Source of the DNA: Ceratothoa steindachneri
Taxonomy: Eukaryota; Arthropoda; Malacostraca; Isopoda; Cymothoidae
Direction of reading: 5' to 3'
DNA length: 64,000 nucleotides
NCBI GenBank assembly: GCA_963969495.1
Contig: OZ018324.1
Coordinates: forward strand, 138,008,355-138,072,354
Shown piece after piece: positions 33,701-48,300 of the stretch. Each line of letters begins with the position of its first letter. Position 1 is the stretch's first letter. The position numbers and the translations under genes were made by a program. The notes beneath the pieces are model-generated. The model saw only the letters and a program-made list of their open reading frames with translations. It was not told the DNA's origin and searched no databases.

Positions 33701-36700
33701 TTGAGTCTAATATATATTTTCCGCTTTTTTATTTGTTTTTAAATTTTACGTGATAGGAATAGTTATACTAATATTTAAATTATTGCTGGTTTATTAAAAA
33801 GTCAGCATTTATAAATATTAATAAAATAATATTAATTCCCTCGCTGAATCCAAAATGGTGCACTGTTCAAGAAGGAAGTCAGTGTCAGTAACAAATATGA
33901 TTTAAATGAATCATGTGAAATTATAATCTTTTACTTACTATTTTGGGGATAAAAATAAATGCTTGAATCTCTTTTATTTCCAGAAATGGTTCTTACAAAA
34001 GAAAAGCGTGCTACCATTGTTGGTCGGCAAAAGCGGCCTGAAATGCAAGGAGATAGTTTCTAAGGCTATTGCACTCTTGAGAAGAGCTTCTCTCAACACA
34101 AAAGAGCTTTGAATGAACAAGGGAGCTTCCTGGTACGCTCCCAGCTCAAGGACCTGCTTGCCTCCATTCCAGTTACCAAGCTTGTTCACAATTGGAAAGG
34201 CGCAGGTGTGAACACATCAGCGCGCTCAGTGAGGCGCAGACATTTCGACAAAGGTTTCAATTAGAGAAAGCCGACGAAGAAGCCTCATCTCAGCAAGAGG
34301 GAGGAACCTTACGAAGAGGCTCCACCTTTATAGAAAATATAAATAATAGACTGTTGAAGGCTGAAGCAAAGTGATATTTTCTAATGAACCTTCCTTTCGA
34401 TTGTTTGGAGCTTCTGGAAGACCCCTCGTTAGGAGGAGAAAGGGTTAGCGCTTTCACGAGTCATGTGCTTGCCTACGGGGAAGCGTCCGAGTATTCTTTA
34501 TGTCTTAGGCTGCTCCTCATTTAAGAAGACGGGACCACAATTTTGCCCAAGAATACACCATGAACTCAAAATGGTACCAAAACATGATTCACTTGCAGCA
34601 ATGTAGTACCAAAAGATGATTCGCTCGCACCTTTTCCCAACAGTTCATTGCCAATTTAGGAATTATTACTGTATTTTTCAGTATGATGGCACAACTTGTC
34701 ACAAAGGAAAATCAATAATAAAATTATTGGCTGAAAATAACATCTAACATTTGGGAAGTTAGCCTAAGAATTCGCCAGAATTGAACAAAATGGAAAATTT
34801 GTGGGCGATAATCAAACTGGCGGTTGATAAATAGAAGCCATCTAATTGTGCGCAGTTGCGGGTGTTTATTAAAGAAAAATGGAACAATATCATTCAAGAT
34901 ATCATCTCCAATTTTGCCTTCAGCGTGCTAAAACTATTTAAGCATTTAGAAAATACAAGGGACATCGTTGTAAATATTGATTGCGAGCATCATTTCACTT
35001 TAAATATTAATATAATGGGTCTGGGCTGTATTTTTTTTATATTTCACACTCTTGTTCTGATACAAACATACTAAATCAAAGTTAAACATTTGATTGGTTC
35101 TCTTAATTTTCTTATATGAAAAATATAATAATCTCAAAACGTTTGTCATGACTGAGCTTTAGACCTGCCCGAGTGTCTTTCAAACATTTTCATTGAGATT
35201 CAGATCGGATTCTGCAAGACCGTTCATAACAGTGATGAGCTCCACGACAAGAAAGGTCTTCACTTAACCAGCTCTGTGTTAGAGGGTGTTATCCTGCATC
35301 AGTATTTATGTTAGGCTTAGGAAATACACAGATGGGGCAAAGCATGCTGTCGCATCACTTACATGTATAGTGGCCATTCACTCTACATCATAATGGCATA
35401 AGTGGCCCGTTGCCTTCTACCGAATTCACGCCTCAGACCATGACACTTCCTTCGCCAAACTTCACATTATTTTTTGTCTAATTAATAGACAATAAGATTC
35501 ATCACTGAAGTGGAACTGCTTCCAAGGAAGACGAGCCTCCTTGCTCCTCAGACTGACCAAAGGCTTGACTGCTGGCATATGAGCGTGAAGATTAGCTTCC
35601 TCCAGCAAACGTGAGAGCGGCTGTATGGAAAACAATGATGGCCAAAATTTCTTTAATCTCTGAAACTTCTGCAGTCGTCTTGAAAAGGCCACTCTTCACT
35701 ATTCGAGTAATGGTACAGTCTGAACCTTTTGAGGTCTTCCTTGGCCAATCGGTTGATTTACCAACCATACATAAACCTGTTTTGTCATATGTTGACAGAA
35801 TATTGTCAACTACATGTTTGGAGCGATTTTCAGTCTCTGTATTGAGGCCAAATCAAAAACTACATTTGTGGTGCACGTTTACGTTCAACTCGATAACAGA
35901 GTGACGTGTTAGAGTTTTCTTAGATATATTACCTTAACGACAACTGACAAGACAATGACCTAACTGACACGAGATTGAAGTGAATTTAGTTCCTATGCCA
36001 ATAAATTTCGGTTCTCATTACAAGAAACCTAAGCATTACGATCATTTTTTACACATCAATTTTGCTAGTAAATTTCTTATCCGCTCATAACATGGTTTTA
36101 TTCACTAAAGTTTTCATGACCTCTATCTACCCATACGTATTTTATATCCTGTATGTTATAAATACAGCAATTTTTGGAAACCTGGGATTTTTTATGGCAA
36201 ATGTTATGAAAGAAGTTGTGATAGAAACACATGCATTCTGCTCTCTTTGGAGGCTACTGTATAAACACGAATTAACTACAGGTCTGCAGGTAGTAAACGA
36301 TTACCCCAGTGCTTTTGCAATTTTTTATTACTTTTTTCAAAAGTATTCTTGAAGGCAGAGAAAATAGAGGGAACGTATTCAGTCCTCTTTCACTTCTATT
36401 GCGTCTAACTCCGCTTTCACTAATTCATATACAAAGTTTTCATCCCCTAATACATCCAAGTATATTCACAAGCGACATGGTTTATGTATTTTAAATCTTT
36501 CTTCAAAAAGGATTAATTTTGCTTGCATTTGATACGGAAATTGAGCCTTTGAATTGGAGGTGGGTTGCATATTAGAGGTTGAAAATGTCAGGCTAAATAG
36601 GGTTGAAATGCTGTGGAAGTCTAGCTTAGTGGTAACGTATTGGAGAGTTAATTGGAAACCTGTGTTCTTATCCGGACACGATATTCCGGGAATTTTTCTT

Positions 36701-39700
36701 AAAACGATACTCCTATGTATATAGTATGGATTTTCATTAACGCCATGTCCTGGTTTCCCTTGGATACTTTATTTAACGCAATTTAATGAAATTTACATCT
36801 CATGGGGAACTTTATGTATTAAATACATTATAACAATCAGAAAATCAAAACACTGAAATGGAAAAACTTTATAAGGACAAGTGTGAAATTTGACAACGCA
36901 AAAGTTTACAACACATTTATATAAACATGGTTTAGTACTTGGTTGCATAAGCAGTGTTGTCAATTACAGCTGGCAGGCCCTTTGGTTGTACTCTCCTACG
37001 ATTTTTCTACAGGAGCTTGGGCTGATTTTTTTTTCATTACTACGAACATAGTTTCTTAAAATCAGATGTTACGTGGATCTAATTTCTAGACCATGAGTTT
37101 TAATTCCCTTTACAGATTTTCGAAAGATTCCGCATAGGATATTGACTTGCTCATTCAAAATTATTAATTCCACCTATATGTAGCCAATTTTTAGTTCGTT
37201 TTTCTGTATGCTTGATGTCATTGTCTTGGTGAAATGCCCATCCTGTTTTTAAGTTCAGACTCCACGCTAGTTTCAAATTTGTTTCCAAAATTTCCTTGTT
37301 TATTTCGCCGTTCAATCTTCCTTCGACTACCTCCATTCTTTCAAAACCTGATGAGCAGAAACAACCACATGCAATGATTAATACACAACCGAATTTAACT
37401 CTAAGGATCGTATTATTTGACAAGTAAGCTTTTCAATCTTTTTCAAAACCCTCTGATAAAATTTCGACCGAAAAGTTCTATTTTCTTTTCATCTGACCAA
37501 AGGATTTGTTCCCAGAACGTTGCCAGTTTATTTAAATGTTCATTTTCAAAGCCCAATAGAGCTTTAAATTGAGCTTTTCTTAGGAGTGGGGACTTTCCTT
37601 GAGTACAAGAAAAAGAACATAACGATTGTATCCTTGCTAACTTCCTCTCCACTTTTTTCCAGATCTTTATGCAGCTCTCTAAGTGTATTATGTGGTTTAT
37701 TACGTACTGTTCTAGCAAGGTTTCGAACGATCCAAAAGATGAATTTAATTACGATACTTTCGGTTGAGTATTATGATACCAACTGAATTTAGAGGTACTT
37801 TAAGGTATACAGAGATGTTTCTCTGCCCAAGGCCACTCTTATGAAGAGCTACGATTCGTTCAAGAAGATCTTAACTAATTTGTTTATTTTTCCAATGATG
37901 ATATTGAGACATTACGACTTACATGTGAGGAATGAGGTTGTATCCTTACACGATGACGAAAGAAATATCGCATTTAGTTTAGAATGTTTGAGATATTCGG
38001 ATACCTATTTATATGAGTGGGTGGTAAATATTTGCGTTGTCAAATTTCACTATTATCCTTAAAAAGTTTTTCATGTTAACTATGTTGCTTTTCGAATCAT
38101 TATATATAATTTATTAGATAAACTTCTACGTGCATTTTAAATTTCATTAACCTGAGTTAAATCAAATTATGTAAATTTCCATTTCTAACAGTGTGTTGTC
38201 AATTTTGCGGTCCACTGTTTGTTTCGTTTGCAACGATAAACAAATAAAATTAGCGACAGACCTTTTAAAATCGGTTAACAATAGTCTACGTGTCGTTACT
38301 TCATCTTCCATAAGAAATGGATAGTGAGGCTTTAAATTTTTCTAATAGGTTAGAGATTAGGACCAAAAATCATTTGATGGTTTCTTCTAGCTTTGGTGAG
38401 TGACCGATATTGAATCTGTGACTATAAAAATAGGGCGCAACCGCTAAATGAGGGACCAGGGTTACAGTTCCTGTCAAGATATTTCGATTGTGCTATTTCT
38501 ATCTTCCTAACTAATGCTTTCTTTTGTGCCACTTCATTTCTCCGTTTGCGTTGAGCTCTTCTAATGTCAAATTCTTCACCTTTAAATCCTAGTTCCATTA
38601 CCATGCACTCATTCACTTAGAAAATTATATTTTTGTAGTATATATACTATATTAGTATATTAATATACATATACATATACATATGTACAATATATTTTAT
38701 TGCAATATGTTATTAAAGTGAATGCTTGCAGTAGCATAGTCACATAAATAATAGGTTTTAGCCTAAAAATAGGATATGGTAAAAAACAACAACACTAGCA
38801 AACATAAAAAACACGTAAGAGAAAATAAAAAATAATTAGTCACTGATAAGGAAGCAAAAAACAACAACAACAAAATTAGGTGATTTCAGGTGGCCGAGGG
38901 ACCGATCAGCTAACCTACTAACTAAAATGAAGGAAGCCGGCTCCTTTCAAAGAATCAAAACTGCGATAGGCGGGAGTGAACGAGCAGGTCCTGTGTCAAC
39001 CAAGAAGCACTAGCATCCTAGCTCTTCACGGTACGTGGAAAAGTAACACACGTAAAAATCCACAGTAGGCTTGTATTTAGCACTCAATTCGATGGCGTTG
39101 TCTGCCACGAGTTTGTCCTATTGGGAAGCGAAAAAAGGCCACCTGAAGCACTCCGGCAATAAAAGGTACGTCTACGCGACCAGTCGCTGCGCAGTGGCAC
39201 ACAAAATAAGATTCTCGTTGGCGTTCTCTCATTTTGTATGACAGGCAGCCCTAAAGACTAGCACTAGTCTGGTAGCACATTCCTTGCATACTGTTTGGGC
39301 CCTTCATCAGCTTACTTATTTTCTTCAATCTCTACATGTGAGGATTCAGCTGAATAAAAGATCGACATTCCCCCGTCTCTTGGCAGGCGTGGCGTCATAT
39401 ACTGCGAAGCAGAGATTGCGGATATTCCATAGCATCGAAGACAATCAGGTCGAGGTTCTGTGAGACGCTATAAATCACAATTCTTTCTCCGAACCGGGAA
39501 CATCGTTTAGTCTCCAGTAACAAGCGATGTTTTGCAACCAGCTCAGCCCTGAATAAAGAAGCAGCTCCTGATAGAGCTCCGGTATCTTCAAAGAGATGGA
39601 AAAAGGATTCAAAGTCACCCCTCTTTTCACTTTTGGAGTTAACAGTACACTGGAATGGCACTACCCTGACGCGGCGTATGGCACAAAAAGCTTAAATGGA

Positions 39701-42700
39701 ATACTCCAGGCAGTGTAATATTTTTGGAAAAGAGGTGTAGTAGTGATACCCTCTTACGTGGAATCTAGTGCTAAAACAGAGGCACTACTGGTCCGTGAGA
39801 TATATTGAGCTCTAAAACGAGTTGCCCTGCACTACATCTGAGAGATTTAAAGCATGATTGACGTATCTTGGTGGCATAGGCACCGTCGATATCGGTTATG
39901 GATACAATGAGAACCGATAACAACAGAGGGATAGCTAGGCTCGCTTGCAGAAGCACATAATTTATTACGTACGGCACAGATCAAGCGGCATTTCCTAGCA
40001 CCGATAGGGAGACGCTCAATGGAGCGAACAAAGAAGAGGTCAAAAAGAAGTATGGTAGCCCTATCAGCAACCGAAATAATGAATGTCTTAGAGCGAAGTG
40101 TCTCAATGGCGTTGGCACAAGAACATACTACATTATGGATGCAGCAGTGGGTTGTGGTAGAATGGCACTCCAATAGTCTTGGTCAGTGAAAACTGAAACC
40201 CATTGCTCCGCAAAGCGAGAGATTCAATACATAGCCGGTTGGAGTCGACTCTCCAGAGTTGGAATCTGAGCGACACCATAAGAGACCGAAAAGTCGTTTA
40301 CGTAGAGCGGAGATCGAACACAATTCTGTGGGAATGAGATGATACCACTGCAGCTCAAGGAAAATAGCGACACTGAGGAAAGTTCCTTGCGGGACGCCCT
40401 CCTCTTATCCTTTTGGAAAGGATAGAGCTTCCCCATCCATACGCGGAATTGATGAGTTCGTAGCAATTATGATAAAAAAATTGTCAGGCGCACCTGCATC
40501 CACATGGTGTGGATGGTCAGCATGATATTTTATTGCTACGTGGTATCGTAGGCTTTCTTTAGATAAAAGAAACCGCAACAAAATGATGTCTCCGAAGAAG
40601 GCCTCACTGCGAATAAATCAGGTGACCTCTTCTGTCTAGAAATTAAGCTAACCTAACATTAACCAATTTCTCCAGGAACATACACACGCAGGAAGTTAGA
40701 GAAATTTGGTGTAAATCAACCAGGGTTGTTTGTTCTCTCTCCTCAGTTTGCGAAAAAAACAGTATAGTAGCGATTTGCCAATAACCTTGGCGGACACCTT
40801 TCGTCCAGATCCTCTTAAACACAACAGACAAAAATGCCATGCCTGTTTCACGCAAGTTTCTAGGCATGTCTTACTGGATAACATCCGGACCAGGGGTAGT
40901 ATCTGTTCACGAAAAGTAGGTGCAAATTAGCTAACATGGAGTAAGCTGGCTGGAAGAGGTTTCCACCGCTAATGGAAGGAAAGTTCAGTCGGCAGCCTGA
41001 AATTGTGGTTCAGTCCACCTGTAAACGGCAAGAGGGTCCTGCAAGAACTTGCCCAGAATCCTTTCCACGTGCTCTCTTACCTTAGTGAAGATACGTATGT
41101 CCGCCAGGAATAACTGCGAGAATGTTTTGAAATATACCGTAACCTAGCTCTCGCTCGACGACTTTCACCCATAGATGAATCGTTCGTGTGGTGTTTATAG
41201 CGCAGAAAGTCACATCGATTATCTCTAATTCCCATCTCTCACTAGAACGAACACCATGGAAAAGGACAGCACACCAAACAGCCAGACGTTATAAGAAGTG
41301 TATTTAGTCACACAGAAAAGAGTCTGCCTGTGACCCCAATTGCCAGATCACCGACCTAAATTCCTGGTGTGAGATAGACAAATCTGTCTTTTCCTGAAAT
41401 GTTGGCTATAGCACCCGTACTGAACACCATCAAGATGGTGTCTCAGACGGAAGTGACCATGAAACATATATTTGAATGGGAAATGGATCACTATACTGAA
41501 AGTCAACGACCTCAACCCTAAATCATACTATGCGTACGGAGAGAACCGGAACAAATCAAGACAAAAATTTTAGGGTTGTTAGACATTGGTCTGTCGAATA
41601 ATTCAAATTTAGGACTTTGATCTCCAGCTGTTCGATCAGATCGGCAAGGACTTGCCCACTGAGATTAATCTTGTAGTCCTCCTATTTAAAGTGCTTACTT
41701 AATCTCTTAGGAAGAGAAAGTTCTTCGCCAACCATTCTAAGAGAAGCCCGAACTCTATCGACTAGAAGTCAGCTGAGGGTGAAATATACGCTGAAATATA
41801 ACTATACCTCCTATCCAGGTGTAGCTGCCATGCCACCTACTGAAACGATGTATTGAAAGCAAAATCGAGAACGGAAGTAACAAGTCAGTTGTAAATTGCT
41901 TATCCACTTGCCTGGCCCCTATCCCCTGTTGGTGATGATGCAAAACCATTTTACTCCAAGAGAGTAGGCAGGGAACAAGCGCCCTAAAATGTATCAAAAA
42001 GAAAAATAGCTAAAGGAAAAGCGGGAAGAGAAAAGTCTCTGCAGCTCATCTCCTTCGCTTTTCCACGGCAAAGACATTGAAGGAATATGCCCAGAAAGCC
42101 TACCTCTAAGGAGATGCGCGGGACCTCTTTGAAAAGAAGCTACTCCTGGACCTGACCGTAGTTATCATGAATACAGAACTTGAGGGCTGTTGTCCATAAA
42201 AATCGCTGCCACCTTCAAGGGCTTATATGAATGGACTTAAGTCGTCACACAAGCTTTCCTTTGAAACCTTTAGAGCTGGGGTTCCTCATCTTTTGATGGG
42301 TTTAAACTTTCCACAGTGCTTCGTGAGTCATCGGAAGGGGACGAAGAAGCTAAGAGCTTGTTGCTGCCCTACTGTCGATGGTAAGTCTTAAGAGGCCCCA
42401 AGGATGGTCTCACTATTACCTTCAAGTTATTTCTCTCCTGCAAGTTTAGTTACTTATTTGGTGAAGGAGCGTGGCCGCTTCGCTTTATGCGAAAGGTTTG
42501 CCGTGAAGAGATGGTTTCACTGGTTTAGCCGGGATGGATTTGAGACACTTGACCCGCCAACTCTACCAGGGTGACTCCCAGGGTCATAGAACCACCAGAA
42601 GGGTGCCGGATGGGCTATAAACATAGGGCCTTTTTCAACATGGAAGGCGTAAGAAGTCTAAAGTCGCACATGGCGGGACAGGCCGATCATTTGGTCCATC

Positions 42701-45358
42701 TGAAAGAGATTTGGTCCTCAGCCTGAACTTCCTTGACATCCTTCCTGAAAAGATACGAGGTACAATGCTTAGAGAAAACCGTTAGTCGCTCACCTCAAAT
42801 CACAATATATATTTATCATATAAGCCCTTACACAGTTGGCGCAGATTACAGGTTGATCCCACTTGACAATTCTGAATTTTATATTAGTATGGATGAGGCA
42901 GTGCCAATGGTCCATCACCACGGCAATGACACAAATAACAAAACACCATAACAATATCAACCAGCTTGCACCGACAAAGGGAGACGGTCACAATACAACG
43001 TGTCCAAGAGTTTAGAGGCCTCCCTCTCTTTCCTTAACTCACTCTCGAACTTAACAGCTCATAAGTAGGCCAACTCTTAGATGATGTCTTCTAAAAATAG
43101 TGAACAATTTCCCTCGCGTAAACCGCTCTTTTCACGAAGCTCATGGTATAGCGCGGTTTATACAGATCACACAAAATGGCCGCATGGGCAGAGTCTTCCG
43201 CATTCACCAGAATGGTCTCATCCAAGAGACTGACGATCTTTGCTTCTACCTAGTACTCGAGATAATACTTGGTGCTACACTAGAACATGTGTCATTTAGA
43301 TAAGCTCCTATTAGTAGGGCGAATAATCATGAAAAGTTTTAAGCTCAAAGACACAAGGTATTGTCTCAATGAGGGGGCTCAACATCATCGAGGCTTCCTT
43401 CACAAGACATTGTTTGATCTGGTTAATCCTTGGCCTGGTGACTTCCTGAATCAGAAAAGGTTACATACGTCTTGGTAACTCCCCCGAAGGAGAGGAGCCT
43501 CTACTTTCTCTATTATTGCATTTTTTTATTTCCTTTAGTGGAGAAAACTTTGCCAGGCAATGTTCTCTGACACTCTGGTTACCATCCACGAGACATTGTT
43601 AATCTCCAGGAAACTACCATGCCGTCTGATCCGAGGTCACCTAAGAGTCAAGGTCAAACTTGGGATGGGCCTCATTTTTATCATCCTCTCCAGGGCGCAA
43701 TTGGCAACGAGCAGGACTCAGTAGACTCATGGCCCTGTGTAGAAACATACATTAATGAGGGCATCGCTCCGAAATTCATCGGGAAATAAATTGAGACAGG
43801 CACGATGGCCCAAACAAGGTCAAAATGCATGAGTATATTTCGGAAAGAGCCACCGGGCAAGGTGCCTCATCACCCTTTGCCCCTCTAAGGGGTTTTGCGA
43901 TATTGAAATGCTCCCACCGGTCGCGATCGATTTTTCGCTGCAAACCATCTGCTTTACAGGCTAGCGCCTGCGAAAAAGTAAGCGGGACCGCTGCGATTGT
44001 TAGAGTAGAGTCGTCGGACGGTTACACCGAGGAAAAAGATGATGGAGAAGATAAAAAAATCACTCTTAGAAATAAGAGAGGGATAGCCCCCTTCTCCACT
44101 TGGAGAAAGTTGGGCCTATGAGAAAATACTAGGATTAGCACCTTTTTATAAGCTGTAGAGCTGCCCAAGGGCTGCTCCAGAACCGGTAGAGGGGTTATGA
44201 AATGATAGAGAGAATTTTAGAACTTGAGACGGACATGGGTTAATGGGGCAGGAGGCTCACTTATACTTATAGGTTTTCACTCTAATTCATCACACATATT
44301 TGTCTTAGGTGCACATTTGCGCTTTGGCCTTTTTTAAGCTTGTTACATCTCGGACTTTCATCTATAGAAAAAGTCTACAGAAATTGTGTTTTGCAGTAGT
44401 GCCACATAAACTGTCTTAATAAAAAGGTGTACAACGTGCCAATATTGCTTCATCTTTATTGGTTCCAACTCCAGTGAACAATTCCTGCAGAGGATTTCTA
44501 AAGGAGATGTAAAGTTGGTTCTCTTACTGCAGTACTTAGCGCAAAAAACAATGGCTAGAATGTGAAAGTAGTTATTTAGCATCAATTCCTGAATGATATG
44601 CAAGCAATTATAGCAGATCTGTATCTTCAGCAATTGCAACACTTAAATGAAGCTTTTGATCAAAATCGTTCACTAATTAACAGAAAGGGTGACCTCCTCT
44701 TTAATGGCAATGCAATCCTGATACAATTATTAATTTGTCAGAAATTAATCTATATGGAGCAAAGCCAGGTGAATACGGAAGATCAGAAATATAAATCAAA
44801 GCAAGGCCTTCTGCTGTTGGATAGCCGATCTAGGAGTATGAAGATCTTTTTTTTTAAATCAAACCAATTTTATGGCCGTTTCGGGAAGCGACCACTTTTC
44901 ATCTTTCCAAACAATTTTCTGCAGAAATGGTTCAAAGGGCATTTCGTGACAATAAATATGAACACTTTGGAGATGTAATTAAAACAGATCATGCTCTAAC
45001 ACACCATTTATAGTGACTTTCCTTATGTTAAATTAGGTTTACGCACTGTTTCAAGACTAATATTCGAACTTAATGCTGCTTTACGAATAATCTATCAAGG
45101 ATTAAAGAGCTCAAGGGCCTTAAAAGCTTCAATCTCAATTGATGTATAGCTTAGTGGACTCTACTCTGGTAAATTATTATTCAGAAATAGTATGAACGGA
45201 AGTAATTGAACCAACTCTGTGATCTCCGAATATTCAATACATTTCCCTACACCTCTGTAATGTTTTATCCTGCCAATGTGACAATCTTTGCTTTTTTGTA
45301 ACGGGTGCGGCAGAAATACCTCCGACATTTGAAAGGTTGACAAAAGGGGGGGCTTTGT

Positions 45359-45399
<41 letters not shown>

Positions 45400-48300
45400 T
45401 TGTATATTCACGCTTCAGAATAAACTACATATATGGTCTTCTGAGAGTCCGAAGGGAGCCATGTTGCCTTGAGATTGCGTTCAGTTGTCGAACGACAGAG
45501 GGAGGTCAATTGAAAGGTTGTGTTGTCCTTTTTCAAGAAGCGTGTAACGACAGGGTATGTAAGTTTGTCTGCGGCTTGCAGGATATAGCCACCCGTTTGA
45601 AAGGAGGGGTAAAATTGAGGTGGTAGTCACGAGAGAAGTTTGTATCAGCGAGTTGGGTTCAAACAATGTAAGATAGATGGGCATTGTGATTTTGACCGCG
45701 AGAGAGAATGTCTGTGGCCGGTGAGTGACTGATTCATCGGCTGGACTCTTTTTATGGCTGTGCACACACCAGAGGTGAAGTTAAACCTGGAAAGGATGAC
45801 AAATATGAAGTGTATTTAGAATGAAAGGAGGCATGTCGAACTTGGCAAGTCAAGTCCTTGAACAGACGTAGTAAGAGTAAAGTGCGGGTTGCAGTGGGAA
45901 AGAATGCCGTGAATAACGCCTCCGGACACTCGGTTCGTGAGACTCCAAGCATTTAGGTCGGGAACATGCGACAAATTCTGCAACTAAGAACAGCAAAGAT
46001 AAAGACCGTCCGGGAAAGATACAGATAGAAAGAACTTTCTTTGAATAGGCCGGGATAAGCTGACCTTACATACTTTGTAGCGAGGAGACCATCTGATGTC
46101 GACGTCTTTTCTGAGGCAAAACAGGAATTATGGAGAGGGTAGAGCGCTGTCAATGAGAAGTTTGAGTCCCGTATCTGGATCACGAAAGAAAAGGCAGACG
46201 TTTGAGCCCTGTACAGCCCCTCCGGTGATTGAGGAAGCAGGCTGATGGAGTCCTTGGAAAAGGATCTCTGAAGTAGACTTGGTGTTGTGGCCGGAGGAGA
46301 CATAAGATTGGTGTCGCGGTGGAAAAGACAACTCTGTTGAGTTGAGGTTACATTTTGTATTTCATCATGAGTTATGGTTATCATTTCCCGTAAACTTGCA
46401 GAATAATGACTGGTGAAATTGGAGTGTGCAAATTTGCGTAAAGTGTTCGATGAGGCACAATGCTGAAAGTGGTAGCTGATGAAGAGTTTTAAGCTTCAGC
46501 AGGATGCTCTTGCATGTCTTCTGGCAGCAAAGAGAAAATGATAGACGTATAATACCGCTTGGAGGAAGCAGGAGAAGATAGTCATTGGGTTCCTTCCACA
46601 CGAAAACCAAAGAGTGACAGGCAGCGATTGGCCTCACCTTTGAATTTATGGTGATAACAGCACCAGCTCATTGGCTCACTCTCTAGAACTTCTTTGGGAG
46701 AAGAGCCTATGTGAAAAACAAGACTCTTAGCTCGGAAAGAGCTTTTAATCGGAATCTCTTTGGCCAAATTCTGCACCGCCATGAATAGTTTGTCTCTCTT
46801 GTCCTCTAGCGTTCGGTAATCATGGGCGACGTGAGAGCTGCGGAAACCTCGGTATGTCTGACCATTGTAGGCGGCAGCGGCGACTATCTCCTGGTCACTT
46901 AATGCATGTCGAACTAAGACGCAATCGGCAGTTTCTGACAAGTTCTCTAGGTGTTGAACTTCCCCCAGCGCCTCCAAGAACTGTGGGAGACGAGTGTGGA
47001 AGACCTTTTCAGCTGTGTCGCCAGGAAGTCGGCATCTGCGGTGTTTCGAGGCTACCGAAGTAGAGTTGTAAATTTCTTCACCACTGGAGTGATTCCTAGG
47101 TGAGATTCTGCAAACATTGCTGATCGTAGTGCGCGTGGTGCCGAAGAATGATGGCGTTGAGAACATCAAATGTCTTCTGCTCTGAGGCAGTTAAATCGCC
47201 GAAACAATTGCCGTTTCCGTGGTAGAGCGCTGCTAGTTGTTTTGTTTTGAGGATCCATGACTAGAGCGTGAAAAATTCTGTTGAGCAACAACTTTACATG
47301 TTCCAGCCTTGAGATAGCGTAATCTTTTTATGTTGTCACCAATAGAGTGGTTAGTTATGCAAGCACGATAAGAGTTAATATTTAGTAACAATGTCAGGTT
47401 AGAATTCTTCTTGGTTGCATCAAGTCAAGAGGCTTGAATAGAAGGAGGTTGCTAGGTGTAGCCATCATGGGTTTGACATTCTTGTTTTTGTCGCTGCCTT
47501 GCGCTTTCTTAATCCGCCACCCACTCCCTGTCACTAAACATCTTTGCTCAAATTTGAATATTTTTAGCGTCTAGTGCATATAAAATTCCGGTGGTGATGA
47601 AATTTAGTATTCCGACCGCATCAAAACAGAAGTGCGCGAGCTTCAATCACGAACTGACAATAAAACAAAGAACGAATAGAGCACCATCTGGTTTAATCGT
47701 TGGAATCTCTTAGTGCTCAAATTTGCATTTGCAAGTTAACTCTAAATGATTCCAACCATATATAAAGTGGAAAAGAAAACTCGAATGGTTATTCAATTGG
47801 GCACTAAATCTGAAAGTAGCGAGCGTTAACCTTGCTAATACAGTATTAATATGAATCCTAATAAAAGTCTTAAACTAAATCTAATTATGCCAACAATATG
47901 TAAGGAACTTCACTCAACGTAATGCTCATGCAATTGAGTTTGATATCAAACAAGGTGCTGTTTAAAAAGACCTGGGAATAACACAAAAAATTCTTGGTGC
48001 CTGGGATTTTAGACGTTGTTCTGGATATTTCCATGCAACTGATCCAAAATAATACCATCAGTTTTGTTCTAGCCGCTCTAGTTTTTGAGATATTGAATTG
48101 GTCATTACCTAATTTATTATCCTTCTCGAGATCAATTATGAGCTGTTAGTAAATCTTAATGTTTCCGTATAATTAATCGTAGCTGTTATTTTGCTGATGT
48201 GGCTGTTTTGTGTGTATTATAAATGTACTTACATGAATTCTTTCCTCTTACTGGTGTAGACATTCCTTCATCCAGAACAGTTTTTAAATAATCCTTATAT

